64,000 nucleotides of DNA. Origin: Prorocentrum cordatum. Lineage: Eukaryota; Sar; Dinophyceae; Prorocentrales; Prorocentraceae. The stretch lies in contig CAUYUJ010001463.1 in NCBI GenBank assembly GCA_963575745.1, positions 23,501 to 87,500 on the forward strand. The letters run 5' to 3'. Made by a program: the position numbers and the translations under genes. The notes beneath the pieces are model-generated. The model was not told the origin of the DNA and did not search any database. It saw only the letters and a list, made by a program, of their open reading frames with translations. Below are positions 9,919 through 21,086 of the stretch, one piece after another; positions within the stretch are counted from its first letter, which is position 1; each line of letters starts with the position of its first letter.

Positions 9919-11456
9919 GAACCAATTCTGGCTTTGTAGACCGGTATGTTCTGGTAATGAAAGAAACGCGACGCTGCCATGTCCCTCGAGACCAGGTCGC
10001 CGACTGTTGACTTGGATATACGTCCTGTGAGCGGCCTTTCGCACGCCTTCACATTCATGCTCATCACCGCCATGACGTCGATGCAGTCCTGCTTGTGATC
10101 TAGATACGCCTTCTTCTGGTACGTAGCATGTTAGATCCTGTCATAAGCCTTGCGGAGCTCACAGGGGCGAGCATCGAAGTTACCTTGGTTTTGTCCTCCT
10201 GGTTGGCCGATGTCGAAGTATCGCTTTTTCTTCGAGGTCGGCGCTGGCTTTCCGTTGAACTTCAGCATAACCTTTTTGACATCCCTGCTGAGCTGGTCGC
10301 CTTCTTTGACGAACTTCGCCAAGCGCATCCAGGCATGAAGAGGGTCTCCGCCAACGCATGTTACGTTTGGGGAAATATTCTGCACATCTTGCAAGCCCCA
10401 CTTCTCTGGCGAATCAAACAACACAATCTCCGTTTGGCTTCTCTGTGAACGGCTCCGAACGGTCCGCAGCGCTGTTCCTCCCCCCGCGGCTTGTCTGGCC
10501 GACCACCGACAGCGTGTACTTGCACGACGAATCGAAGGACATCACTCGGAAGCTCAGCTTGTCCAGGCACTTCTTTTATCAGCTTTCTGAATCCCAGCTT
10601 GATAAACCTCCACCCAAACCTCGCGAAACTTGGGGACCGCGAAGCATAACTCACTGCCAGTGGACAAGCAATGCTCGATCATGCGGTCTCGAATGCGCAG
10701 GTATTTGGACTGCGCACGAGAATCAATAAACGAAACCACCAGAAGGAGAAACTCTGGAGTGACGCGGTAGTTGCGCGTGACCCTGACACCCACGTCGTCG
10801 ACAATGAAGCGAGGGCCTCGAACGTCCAGCAGGAGATGCGCACGGGCGTCGCTGACATTTCTCATGTTGCCGGCGCCAATGGAATTCCGCAAGAGCTCGG
10901 CGCTGCGACGCAGATAGCCAGCCCCGCCTCTCAGCCGAGCGCCTGTCAGCTCGGACACGCAGTTCCCGATCTGATCCAGCCTCGCCAGATTCTCAACGAC
11001 CATCGCCTGTCGACCAGCCGCGCCTCCCAGCAGTGGCTGCTTCTTGTGATACTCGAGGTGGCCTTCGAGACGTTCTAGCCGCTGGAAACGCCGATTCGGG
11101 CAATGCGGGCACCGCCACCGACCCCGGCTATCCTTGCAGGAGCTGTGGTCTGAGAAATTCCTCGCCTCCTCCTTCAGTAGCTGCATGGTCCCCGCTGGGA
11201 ACTCCACAGGCGAACCACAGAGAGAGTCGCCGTCGTTCACTCCAGTGGCGCATGAAGTTAAGTCTGTATGTGACACCTCGAAGATCCTCTGTGTCCCAGA
11301 CACCGCGCCAGCGATGATCTCCTCGGCATCTTGCATGGAAATCAGTTCTGCACTACCGCTGCGGAAGCTGACGATGGCGCGATCGCCCACGCGCAACCCA
11401 TATGCGCGGCCGTGCCTGCGGAAGCAACTACTGGGATGTTCTAGTCGGAAGAACTA
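9919..11456 (-). pseudogene. C2H2-finger transposase-like protein, N-terminal and central part
   Basis: Read on the minus strand from a stop at about 11456, there is no ATG at the start of the open frame, so the true start or an upstream exon is missing. Order of parts: a GLRVGDRAIVSFRSG segment; a C2H2 finger at about 11040-11117 (WRCPHC, then HLEYH, spacing C-x2-C-x13-H-x3-H); a helical core with YLRRSAELLRNSI and LLLDVRGPRFIVDDV; VMSFDSSCKYTLSVVGQT; and, after a deletion and frameshift near 10430-10500, NISPNVTCVGGDPLHAW and VKKVMLKFNGKPAPTSKK. An in-frame stop follows at about 10130, then CIDVMAVMSMNVKACERP. The frame reaches ARIG at the insertion site, and the C-terminus resumes at 6655. 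From memory this is a large dinoflagellate family of finger-plus-transposase-like proteins; biochemical function is not known to me. The stop, frameshift and insertion make it a relic. Confidence 0.6.
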
Positions 11457-12490
11457 AGGGAGGTTAAAGTCAAGGCGCCTAAGGAGGACGCGCGGCAAGG
11501 GTGCTAGGGCCCTAGTAAAGGCCAAACAGAACCACATATAGCACGTAGTGCAACAAACATCCCAAAGCGAAAGCCGCGATTCGAAGCATCAAAAAATAGA
11601 TGCGCATGTTTCATGCACTGGGGGTTCTCAAAAACCAAAACCTGATGATCAAGGCAGAAAGACATGCAAACACATGAATGCTTCGATATGCGCAGGTGCT
11701 AATGCAACGTATATAAAGGATGCGCGTTAGGCAGAGCGTTCCCCCAGTCCACATTATAAGCTGAAAGCGCAATCAAATCGCGAGAAAGGCGCGAGATCCT
11801 CGGGAATAGGGAAAACTGGCTGGTAATTTGAAGTCATTTTCAACGGGCGTAGCCGATAAGCGAAAATGCAGATGCATACGTTGCACACTCGCGACATGGC
11901 CACTGTTGGAAGCGCAGGCAGACAACGACGAAGGCGATCTCGGGGGCATCCAAAAACGGATGCCCCTGCTAGCTCGTCGAAGCTTCTTCTTCCAACCGGT
12001 AACTAACAGCTCGCACGAAGCAAAACCACGGAGGGTCAACACCACGCGTTAAGCAAAAGCGCGGGGTACGCAAACAGCGCGTGCAGGGGCATCCAAACGA
12101 TTGGCATCAGAAAATGTCAGGGGCCCGCAAGAAGTTTGTGCCCATGATTCTTGAAATCGTCGCCCAATATTGATGTGCGCACCATCGTGCATGGAAGGAC
12201 GTGACGGACTCATTTCGAAGTGCTAAATGTTCGCAACCAAACAACGTTTACGTATTTATACTCTGGCGTTCTTGCTAACAGACAAACAACGCTCGAAAAA
12301 ATGCAGCACGCGCTGGATTATTCACGGCGCGCGCACGCCATGAAAGAAATTCCTTGCGAAAAAAAACAGCTTCTAGCTTTCACCCGCTGTGCTTCTAACG
12401 GCCGTAACCCCGCGCCCACAATGCACAAAAAAAACACAAAACTTCTATGTGTGAGCGACACTAATGAATAATACGAGACAATTTTTTATA

Positions 12491-12493
<3 letters not shown>
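11457..12493. other. AT-richer intergenic sequence, no gene recognised
   Basis: GC content drops compared with the rest of the window. Short open frames on both strands lack recognisable domains. It lies 5' of the minus-strand transposase-like relic and could hold its promoter, but no motif is identifiable. Confidence 0.35.

Positions 12494-12552
<59 letters not shown>
12494..12552 (+). repeat. 59-bp poly(A) run
   Basis: An uninterrupted A run after TTTTTTATATATA. It could be the 3' tail of a retroposed sequence inserted in plus orientation, but no target duplication is obvious. Confidence 0.9.
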
Positions 12553-12555
<3 letters not shown>

Positions 12556-13110
12556 AAGGGGTGCGCCCGCCGTGAATCAAATTCCCAAAGAAAACAACAT
12601 TGATGGCGACGTTCTTCACTGGATGCGGTTCTAACAGTAGGCATGCACCGCCTAACTTTTCAAAAATATGAACATAATTTCCCCTTCTGAAGCACGAATC
12701 AAAAAAAAAGAAACCCCCAAGGTGTGCGTCCGCCGCGGCTCAAGCTATCTGAAAGAATGAATTCGGTAGCAATGTTGATCTTCCTATACGTATCTCATGA
12801 CAAGCATCCCGCGCCAAGACAGCAAAGTCTGAGCTGAAAACCTCTCTTGTGACCACGGTAAAACACGAGAAATCCATCGAGGGGTCACTTGGGTCGCAAG
12901 AAAAAGATTAGTTTGCTGTGTGTTCATTGTTTTCTTTTTTTTGCTTGTTTTCCTGGTTTTCCGCTGCTGGTTCCCGAAAAAAATTAGCTGTCTTACAAAG
13001 AAATTCCTTGTGTGACGCCTACGAATTTGAAAGACAATGCTGTAAACCAGTTCGAAGAAAAATATGTTCGAAGAGAACTTCGAATCAAGAAGGGTACCAG
13101 GTAGATCTTA
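12553..13110. other. AT-rich spacer with a degenerate 160-bp duplication
   Basis: CAAGGGGTGCGCCCGCCG at 12556 and CAAGGTGTGCGTCCGCCG at 12719 start two similar stretches that continue to an AACATTGATG/AATGTTGATC word. Both are preceded by A-rich sequence. No gene is seen. The tail of this region (12930-12990) already contains the GTTTTCCTGGTTTTCCGCT words of the next array. Confidence 0.5.
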
Positions 13111-13139
13111 GTGGGGGGGGGCTACCAACAAATCAACGA

Positions 13140-14645
13140 AATCAACGCCCTGAGCTGTTTTTTTCACTTAAAAAACCAAAGAAAGCAAAAGGTTGCTCAA
13201 TGTTTCCCATCTGAAAACCACTCGGGGCTTTGATTTCGTTGATTTTGTTTGGCTGGGGCTTTGATTTTCTTGGTTGTTCCTTAAGTTTTGATTGATTTTA
13301 ATGTTTTTGTTGGTTTTCCGCTTCCTGGCCCTCCCAGCGCCGCCTCCACCGCACCCCCAGAGAGGGCGCGGGCAGCAGAAACCAACAAAAACAATAAAAT
13401 CAGCCACAACCTAAGGAAAAACCAAGAAAATCGAAGCCCCAAGCAAAAAAATCAACGAAATCAAAGCCCTGAGCTGAAAAACCAAAGAAAACATAAGGTT
13501 TTTCAATGTTTCCCGTCTGAAAACCACTCGGAGCTTTGATGTCGTTGATTTTTTCTGGCTGGGGCGTTGATTTTCCTTGTTCTTCTTTAGGTTTTGACTG
13601 ATTTTACTGTTTTTGTTGGTTTTCTGCTCCCTGGCCCTCCCAGCGCCGCCTCCACCTCACCCCCAGAGAGGGCAAGGGCAGCAGAAACCAACCAAAACAG
13701 TAAAATCAGCCCAAACCTAAGGAAAAACCAAGAGAATCAAAGCCCCAAGCAAAAAAATCAACGAAATCAAAGCCCTGAGCTGTTTTTAAATGTGAAAAAA
13801 AATGTGTTTCAATGTTTCCCGTCTGAAAACCACTCGGAGCTTTGACTTCGTTGATTTTTCTGGCTGGGGCTTTCATTTTCCTGGTTTTGCCTTAGGTTTT
13901 GACTGCTTTTACTGTTTCTGTTGGTTTTCCGCTCCCTGGCCCTCCCAGCGCCGCCTCCACCTCACCCCCAGAGAGGGCGCGGGCAGCAGAAACCAACAAA
14001 AACAATAAAATCAGTCAAAACCTAAGGAAAAACCAAGAGAATCAAAGCCCCAAGCCAAAAAATCAACGAAATCCAAACCCTGAGCTGTTTTTAATTGAAA
14101 AACCATAGGCCGGTTTTTCAATGTTTCCCGTCTGAAAACCACTCGGAGCTTTGGTTTCGTTGACTTTTTTGGCTGGGGCTTTGATTTTCCTTGTTTTTCC
14201 TTAGGTTTTGACTGATTTTCCTGTTTTTGTTGGTTTTCCGCTCCCTGGCCCTCCCAACGCCGCCTCCACCTCATCCCCAGAGAGGGCGCGGGCAGCAGAA
14301 ACCCACAAAAACAATAAAATCAGTCAAAACCTAAGGAAAAAACCAAGAAAATCGAAGCCCCAAGCAAAAAAAAACAACGAAATCAAAACCCTGAGCTGTG
14401 TTTAATTGAAAAACCAAAGAAAACATAAGGTTTTTCAATGTTTCCCGTCTGAAACCCACTCGGAGCTTTGATTTCGTTGATGTTTTTAGGTTTTGACTGT
14501 TTTTACTGTTTTTGTTGGTTTTCCGCTCCCTGGCCCTCCCAGCGCCGCCTCCACCTCACCCCCAGAGAGGGCGCGGGCAGCAGAAACCAACAAAAACAAT
14601 AAAATCAGTCAAAACCTAAGGAAAAACCAGGAAAATCAAAGCCCC
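13140..14645. repeat. Five-unit tandem array of about 306-bp long-hairpin units
   Basis: The landmark TGTTTCCC(G/A)TCTGAAA starts at 13201, 13507, 13813, 14122 and 14439, a spacing of 306, 306, 309 and 317 bp. Each unit is a long inverted repeat. A left arm of about 90 bases (GATTTCGTTGATTTT, GGCTGGGGCTTTGATTTTCC, TTTTTGTTGGTTT) is followed by a GC-rich loop of about 60 bases (CCCTGGCCCTCCCAGCGCCG to GGGCAGCAG). The arm then returns as its reverse complement (AAACCAACAAAAACA to AAAATCAACGAAATC). A second small hairpin (TTGAAAAACC/GGTTTTTCAA) sits between some units. The fifth unit lacks part of the left arm. No coding capacity. Confidence 0.9.
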
Positions 14646-14650
14646 AGGCA

Positions 14651-15360
14651 TTCCCACAATAGGATTCCTTTTGCGGAGGGAATAATAACGAGAGAAGATC
14701 CAAAATCACGTCAAAGAAAGAGAAGTCAAATGATACAAACGATCCGCCCTACGGGCCCTCCCCCCTCTCTCTGAGGCCTGGCGCCGTGCTGGCACGCAGC
14801 GTGGTCCACAGTCGCTTGTTCCCCCCTTGCCCTGTGGAATGGTCACTCGGGTGTTGGGTCGCCACGGAGTGGTTCAGCCTTCCGCAGCAAGACAGCCCCC
14901 AGGCTCCCTCCAGCTGCCGGCCAGTGCGCCGCACCAGTTCCGCGACAGCTGCTTGGCTTGCAGACGTCGTCGCGGGCGTTCGGAGTCTGGCGCCCCACAG
15001 GCGACTCACTCCACCGGCCTCCCACTGCCTCCACTGCAGCAGGACCCCCCCTGGCAGGCATCGCAGGCGCTTCACCACTAGACGGCGGTGCCCCCCACGC
15101 CTGCGGATCTCTTCGCCTCAGGGATCGGCATCGCAGTTGCGCCTTGGGCACAGCCGCATGGCTCCACCTGGCACTGGGAGGTAGATTACTGAGGTCTGGG
15201 CGCCGCGTGGCTCAGCCTGCCACGCCTGTAGTTCTCGGTTTTCCTTTGAATGCAGAGCATCTTGTTCAGTGCATGTGCAACTGCACGCTCGTTGTGCAAT
15301 TAGCTTTGTGCCGCCGTCCCGGACATTGCCTGTCGCCGCCAGACCGTTGTCGCGCGGCCG
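14651..15360. other. GC-rich stretch with open frames, no gene recognised
   Basis: Frames stay open on both strands for 80-220 codons, but none has a recognised domain or clear codon bias. Possible decayed element sequence. Nothing firmer can be said. Confidence 0.3.
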
Positions 15361-15495
15361 CCGACCAAAAAAGGATGCATCGCCCACGGATGGGCGATGG
15401 CGAGGCGTCGGCGACGTCGCCCTGGAGAAGATCGGGTTCCACATCGAGCCGCAGAGCCGATGCGGCGGCGACGCGGCGCGATCCTCCGACCCCAT
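15361..15495. repeat. Palindromic GCATCGGC element
   Basis: The left half GGATGCATCGCCCACGG is followed by the central GGAGAAGATCGGGTTCCACA and TCGAGCCGC. The right end is GCGGCGCGATCCTCCGACCC. The central words are shared almost exactly with the copies at 54646 and 63336. Confidence 0.7.
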
Positions 15496-15597
15496 CGGGG
15501 AGGCAAAGAATCTTTAGACCGCCTATTTGTTTAGACGCCCGCAATGGGTATGTAAAAAATGAATACAATGCCCAACAACAAATGCTGTCCCAAATGA

Positions 15598-15765
15598 AGG
15601 GGCCCAGGGACACATAAATAACTAGACACAAATACCAGGATTCACAGTATTCTCACATATTTTCTGGGTTTTCGTCTTCCCCCCCACTTCCCATATTTTC
15701 CCAAATTTTCCTGGGAGTCGACGAATTATGTCTGTGTGTCTATTTCCCTCCTGACCAAACCACCA
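15598..15765. repeat. GTCGACGA-family dispersed repeat, copy 2
   Basis: AGGGGCCCAGGGACACATAA, then TAGACACAAATA, ATTTTCTGGGTTTTCGTC, CCCCCCACTTCCCATATTTT, CCTGGGAGTCGACGAATTA and TGTGTGTCTATTTCCCTCC. TAGACACA near one end and TGTGTCTA near the other are complementary, so the repeat may be an inverted-repeat element. Confidence 0.75.
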
Positions 15766-15929
15766 GCGGCCGCTGTTAGGCAGGCGGCCTTCTGTTTCAA
15801 ACGCACACATCGCGCGGCGACACCGACAGCGAGTGCTACTCAGAATGCACAGGAACTGCTGTCGGCCTCTGTGGGCGGCACGCAGAAGGGGGCAGGGGGA
15901 GGTTTCTTGGACGGAGGTCCTTCTTAAAA

Positions 15930-16185
15930 GGCGCCAGAGGAGGAGGAGGAGGAGGAGGATTAGAGGAAGATTGGAAGAGGAGAGGAGGAGGAGGAGGAAG
16001 AGGAGGAGGAGGAGGAGAAGAAAAAGAAAGAGGAGCAGGAGGAGGAGCAGGAGGAGCAGGAGGAGCAGGAGGAGCAGGAGGAGCAGGAGGAGCAGGAGGA
16101 GGAGGAGGAGAGGGAGTAGGAGTAGGAGTAGTAGGAGGAGGAGGAGGAGGAGAAGGAGGAGGAGGAGGAGGAGGACGGGTCGCCT
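15930..16185 (+). repeat. GGA tract
   Basis: About 250 bases of GGA/GAG with AGC and AAG interruptions. A CCT tract of opposite sense lies 140 bp further on. Confidence 0.9.
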
Positions 16186-16324
16186 AAGCTCTTCGGAGCA
16201 ACCCTCCAAGCAAGGATGCTTCTCAACAGCCTTCCCCCCTCCCCCTATACCCCCCTCTGCGTGTGGACGACTCTGCACCCCTTCTCTCCGTGCCCCTTCC
16301 GATCCTCCCGAAATTTCGGACAAC

Positions 16325-16398
16325 CCCCTCCCTCCTCCTCCTCCTCCTCCTCCTCCTCCTCCTCCTCCTCCTCCTCCTCCTCCTCCTCCTCCTCCTCT
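16325..16398 (+). repeat. CCT tract
   Basis: About 74 bases of uninterrupted CCT. Read on the minus strand it gives a Glu run that follows directly on the candidate coding stretch at 16400-16600. Confidence 0.9.
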
Positions 16399-16609
16399 TC
16401 CGGGGCGGCGCCCGGCAGCGAATTCGCGACGGCGCGCCGGAGCTCGTCGCCGGGGTCGGGCTGGCCGGGCAGCCCCGGCGACTTGGAGGCGGCAGGGGAG
16501 CCGGCGCCCCCGGCTGGGGAGCCGCTGGGCGGGCTCGGCGCCGCCGGCGCCACGGTGACCTCTCGCAGCACCTTCTGCTCGGCCGCACGGCGCTCCTCCT
16601 GCAGGGCGG

Positions 16610-16635
<26 letters not shown>
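16399..16635 (-). CDS. Candidate minus-strand exon, Ala/Pro/Ser-rich then Glu run
   Basis: Minus-strand codons almost all end in G or C and read QEERRAAEQKVLREV, then a Pro/Ser/Gly-rich stretch, then DPGDELRRAVANSLPGA and a Glu run from the CCT tract. The segment 16560-16598 is bounded by CTGCAG and GT (exon-like, 39 nt), though the frame stays coding-like beyond it. A 45-nt neighbour at 17061-17105 would join in frame. Product unknown. The Glu run may be intronic repeat. Confidence 0.3.
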
Positions 16636-17045
<410 letters not shown>

Positions 17046-17060
17046 GATGACAGCGATGTC

Positions 17061-17105
17061 CTGCAGGAACGTGGGGGCCAGCGCGTCGGAGTCCATCGAG
17101 ACCAC
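17061..17105 (-). CDS. Candidate 45-nt micro-exon
   Basis: The minus strand reads VVSMDSDALAPTFLQ, with most codons ending in G or C. It is bounded by CCCAAG before and CAG followed by GACATC after, so the donor would be GA, a type reported in dinoflagellates. Its 15 codons would join in phase 0 with EERRAAEQKVLREV at 16598. Short and speculative. Confidence 0.25.
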
Positions 17106-17640
17106 CTTGGGAAGGACCCCCCAAGAACGACCGACGGCCCCGGCACGAGAGAACCTCGAGAAGCATGAGGCTCGAGGTCTCCACCCTAGAGGGCTCAGCC
17201 CATTCATTCTCGAGCGTTCTGTTCCCACAGCTCTGGAAGGCTCGGAGGGTTCTTCAGCCTCCAGATTGGTCCAACGCCCACCCTTCCCCGCCCAGCTTTC
17301 CTCTCGGGGCGACGTCGAAGCGAGTAGAGGCAGCGGTAGGATTAGAGGAAAAGCGCCCTGGACGGCTGCTGGGGGTGGGTGGGAGGGGGGGGATAGCGTT
17401 CGGGGACGGGGGGCTGGGGCGTTCCGTTCTGCGCTGTTTTCTCAATGGCCCCAGGGCCCATGGAGGCGGGCCTGTTTCGATTTTGTTTGGTGGCGACGGG
17501 GGGCATCGCGCACCGGGCTGGCGTCTGCATATGTTCTCGATGGTTGTCGATGGCAGCCCCTGTCCACGTTGAGACTCGGTTGCTACCAATATGTTGGGGC
17601 GTGGGACTAAGCGAGACGGCTTGCCGCTTGCGGCCTCCAA
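17106..17640. other. No gene recognised
   Basis: GC-rich spacer with G-rich patches and open frames on both strands. Nothing recognised. Confidence 0.3.
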
Positions 17641-18100
17641 GATGCCTAAGACACCGCAAGATAGCTCAAGATGGTTTCCAAAATACTCCAAGAGATCCCA
17701 AGACCGCTCCACGACGTGTCCAAGTGGCACTGGGTGCTGCCAAAGAAATCCATTATTATGGCCTTGTCGCCCGTTCGCTTCCGATGGCCTTACGAAGCCT
17801 CAAGATGGTTCCAAGCGGGCAAAGAAGAGACCCAAGAGGGCTACCATCAGCGCGCAAGAGCACCCCAAGGGCGCACCAAGACACCCCAAGAGGCGCTATT
17901 TTGGGGCTCTAGACGGGCCCAAGAACGCCTCCAAGGCTCCCAAGAGGGCCCCAATAAGGCCCCAAGAAGGCCCCAAGAAGCCCCTAAGAAGCCCCCGAGA
18001 CGCCCAAGAGGCCCTCAAGACGCCCTAAGCGGCCACCAAGAGTTCCCCAGGAGACACTCCAAGCGACTCCGAAAGGAATTCCAGAGGCCTCTAGCTCACA
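17640..18100. repeat. CCAAGAGG-type dispersed block 2
   Basis: Degenerate CCAAGAGG(G)CCCC units plus a longer conserved part: GCTTCCGATGGCC, then CCTCAAGATGGTTCCAAG and CCCCAAGAGGCGCTATTTTG. It aligns over about 300 bp with 27650-27950. Confidence 0.75.
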
Positions 18101-18390
18101 GAGGCTCCATGTGGTATCCAAATGATGCCACGCTCCCCCCACAAGGGCAGCTCCCCTGGGCATCGTTCCCAGTGGGGATTTGTTTGGCACGCGGGCGCGC
18201 GAAGCAAAAAGGTTTTTCCTTATTTTCGGCGATTACGGGCGTCATGGGGGGGGGGAGGGCGGGGGGGGTATGACGTGACGCCCCCCCCCCGCCGTGTGGC
18301 TCCGGCACCACAGCCGCGCCCGCGCGCACGACGCGACGAGCGACGAGCGACGAGCGACGACGACGACGCGAGCAGCATGTCATTGGCGAT
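18100..18390. other. Spacer with GACGAGCGACGA run
   Basis: Contains a G-run (18246-18269), a C-run (18282-18292), and CCGCGCCCGCGCGCACGACG followed by GACGAGCGACGA. The last part recurs in the same orientation at about 19555-19600, beyond the second hexapeptide array. Confidence 0.5.
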
Positions 18391-18398
18391 GTGCCCAT

Positions 18399-18712
18399 TG
18401 CGCCTGTGTACACCACAACGCTCGCGTGCACCACGCCGCGCGTGTGCACCTCAGCGCCTGCGTACACCGCAACAGCCGTGTGCAACGCACCGCCAGTGTA
18501 TACCACAATACTTGGGAGCACTACATCGCCGGTGTACATACACCGCAGCAGCCATGTGCAACACAACGCGCGTGTACACCACAGTGCTTGCGTGCACCGC
18601 AGCGCCCATGCACGTCACAGCGCCTGTGTACACCACAGCATCCGCGTGCAACGTAGCGCTGGTGTGCACCACAGTGCCTGCGTGCATAGGACAGGTAGAA
18701 GGAGCATGTACG
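18399..18712 (-). repeat. 18-bp tandem repeat encoding hexapeptides, array 1
   Basis: About 17 units of the form GTGCACCACAGCGCCTGC on the plus strand. On the minus strand each unit encodes a hexapeptide of VVYTGA type (for example DAVVYTGAVTCMGAAVHAST). Because the unit is 18 bp, several frames remain open. Confidence 0.8.
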
Positions 18713-19127
18713 TCAGGACCTGATGCAGACAACTAAACGCCACGCCTGGAAAGTTCTGATAATCGAATGCGACGTTTTTCCCTTCTCCCTCCTCCTCCAC
18801 CTCCTCGTCCTCCTCCTCATCCTCGTCCTCCTTTTCCTCCTTCTTACCACCTGTCGTGCGGTTTGGCGTTACAACGCACGTGCGCATCTCAACGTGCACC
18901 GCAGAATGGTCGATTGATTCGGTCCACTCGGTTCTCGGACGGCCAGTTTAGCTGGAGCCTCCTGGACGCAAATGGGAGTTAGGGTGATGCGGGCGGACTC
19001 GGGGGGACTCGTACATTCCAGCGGCGCTCCTGTGTCCATGAGGATTTGTTTCCCATTGTTGTCTCTGGAATCCACACGCGCTCCATTTTGTCATAAGGAT
19101 TACTCCTGAAACTCTATACACAACAAT

Positions 19128-19415
19128 GGTGTTGTGTTGCACACGGTTGATGTGGTGCACACAGGCGCCGTGGCGTACACAGGCACTGCAATGCACGCAG
19201 GCATTGTGGTGTACACTGGTGCTGTGTTGCGCACGGCTGATGTGGTGTACGGAGGCGCTGTGGTGTACACAGGAGCTGCTGTGCCCGCATGCACGGTGGC
19301 ACAAACTGACGCTGTGTTGCACGCGGTTGCTGTGGTGTACATCGGCGGTGTGGTGTACACAGGCGATGTGGTGCACGCGGGCACTGTGATGTACACAGGC
19401 GTTGTGGTGCATATC
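19128..19415 (+). repeat. 18-bp tandem repeat encoding hexapeptides, array 2 (opposite sense)
   Basis: Sixteen near-exact 18-bp units of the form GTGGTGTACACAGGCGCT. On the plus strand they read repeated VVYTGA-type hexapeptides. This is the same repeat as 18399-18712 in the opposite orientation, about 400 bp away. Confidence 0.85.
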
Positions 19416-19616
19416 GCCACCTACACGTTCGTGCTACCCGTCCTCCGTCATTCCCAACCATTCCCAAACGCCGCCGGCGCGAAACGTGACGTCATCGACC
19501 TCCTCCCCCCCCCGATGATTGCCGTCATCGGCGCGGACTTAAAGATAGGTTCCAGCCGCGTCCGCGCGCACGACGAGGATGAGCGACGAGCGACGAACCA
19601 CGAGCGACGACGACGA

Positions 19617-19668
<52 letters not shown>

Positions 19669-20054
19669 CTGCGGACCAGACACCTATGCGGATTCCTACG
19701 CGGACACTTACGCGGATCCCAATGCGCACGGCGGCAGCGCCCGGAGCGCACTGGGGGGGGGGAGCGTTACGTGATAGGGGGGGGGAGCGGGGGCCATGAC
19801 GCCCGTCATGCCCCAAGCAATAAAGATATGGCTTCCAAGTCGAACGCCGAACACGCTAGGGCGGGGACGCGCCGTGGCGAAGGGCCCCGTGGGGACACCT
19901 TTTGATCGCGACCGCGGCGGAAAAAATCGGGCGGCGTCCAGGAGCGATGCACACGGGCAACGGCCTAAATTCGCGCACAGGGAGAAGGAGGGGCAAAAAG
20001 ACACGCAAGACCAAGCAAGGGGAAAGGCTAACAGGAGGCGAGCCTCGCTGCCAC
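19416..20054. other. Spacer with CGA tract and C/G runs
   Basis: GAGCGACGAGCGACGA followed by a (ACG)n tract at 19617-19668, then a few 12-bp TACGCGGATCCC-like units. The rest is unrecognised. Confidence 0.4.
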
Positions 20055-20058
20055 TCAC

Positions 20059-20180
20059 AAGAGAGCGCACGCCAGGAAATCCTTCTGGGCGACGTGCAGC
20101 ACCAGGTGGTAATTCGGGTAGCTAATCACGTCACTGACGAGGAAGACCGCCACCATGACGTACAGCAAGCCCAAGGCAGG
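20059..20180 (-). CDS. Candidate exon with a membrane-spanning segment
   Basis: Minus-strand codons with strong G/C third positions read LGLLYVMVAVFLVSDV then SYPNYHLVLHVAQKDF and LACALL. The hydrophobic run would span a membrane. The coding signal stops at a canonical donor, GTGAGT, at 20053-20058. Upstream limit unknown. The frame also meets a TGA at the donor, so it could instead be a C-terminus. Product unknown. Confidence 0.35.
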
Positions 20181-20229
20181 ACGAGGGACGCGAAACGCAT
20201 GGCAGCAAGCCACCGTCTCAGAGGAAAGA

Positions 20230-20860
20230 CCAGGCATGCGGGCGCTCAACGAAATAGATCCGGATAACCAGACACCGAGGGATGTCGGGGTGGCAGACTG
20301 GGCGAGTGCGAACAGACCACGCCGCGGGTAGCAGGAGGGAACGGCCGATGACGGCAAGACGAAGCGGGGGAGAGGCCGTGGGGGCCATCAGGCAGGGGCG
20401 AGCTGCCCGCGCCGCTAAAGTGGCGAGGGGGCCCAGACGGAGGGCTGGAAGACCCCGTGGGGGTATTTTTTGATCTGCGGCTCAAAGGACGACTCCAGAG
20501 AGCGGGTCAATCTCGACAGGGGCGCAATGCGAGACGATTGGCAACGAAGGCACATAGGCCAACGCCGCAATGCACGTGCGAGGGACAAAATGAACCTCAT
20601 TAGAGCCGACCCGGGCACGGAAGACGGCAGCAGACTGTAAAGCCGGCGGGGGGTCGCACAGTGGCGCCAGCCCCCACAGACCAAGCCTGCGAGAAATCGG
20701 GAACGCTGTGCGGGCAGCACAGAGCCCGAGGAAAGGCACCGCCAAACGCGGCGAGGAGGAGCAGAAGGGGAGACAGAGGCGCAGGAGGCGACGAGGGGAG
20801 GGGGAAGGAAGGAAGCCTCACTCACAGAGCACCTGAGGTGCTCGAGGACAGGTGCGTCGA
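20230..20860 (-). other. Minus-strand open region, unrecognised
   Basis: One minus frame has protein-like composition (SNEVHFVPRTCIAALAYV, SLPIVSHCAPVEIDPLSG) up to a stop at 20482 and continues beyond it (IPPRGLPALRLGPLATLAA). No domain recognised. It may be a mobile-element relic. Confidence 0.25.
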
Positions 20861-21086
20861 ACCTTGACAGGAGTCGGCAGCCTTGTCATCAGAGTCCCAG
20901 CCTGCAACTTCCTTGCCACTGTGGATGGGGGGAAACGCTGCGTGGTAGCCCCGTGGGGATACGCGAAGCGCCAAGAAATATGAAAAACTGCCGTTTCGAT
21001 GTGTTGCTCGAGGCGCCAGATCTCTAGGAACATTGGATCCTCGATCCTCGATGTTGCAGGCGGGGAGGAGGGGGGCGAGGTTCAAC

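Noticed and set aside
12494-12552. Poly(A) run as the tail of a specific retrotransposon
   Set aside because: No coding relic lies upstream in the right orientation, and no target duplication was found.
18399-19415. CRISPR array
   Set aside because: The 18-bp units are contiguous with no spacers, and the genome is evidently eukaryotic.
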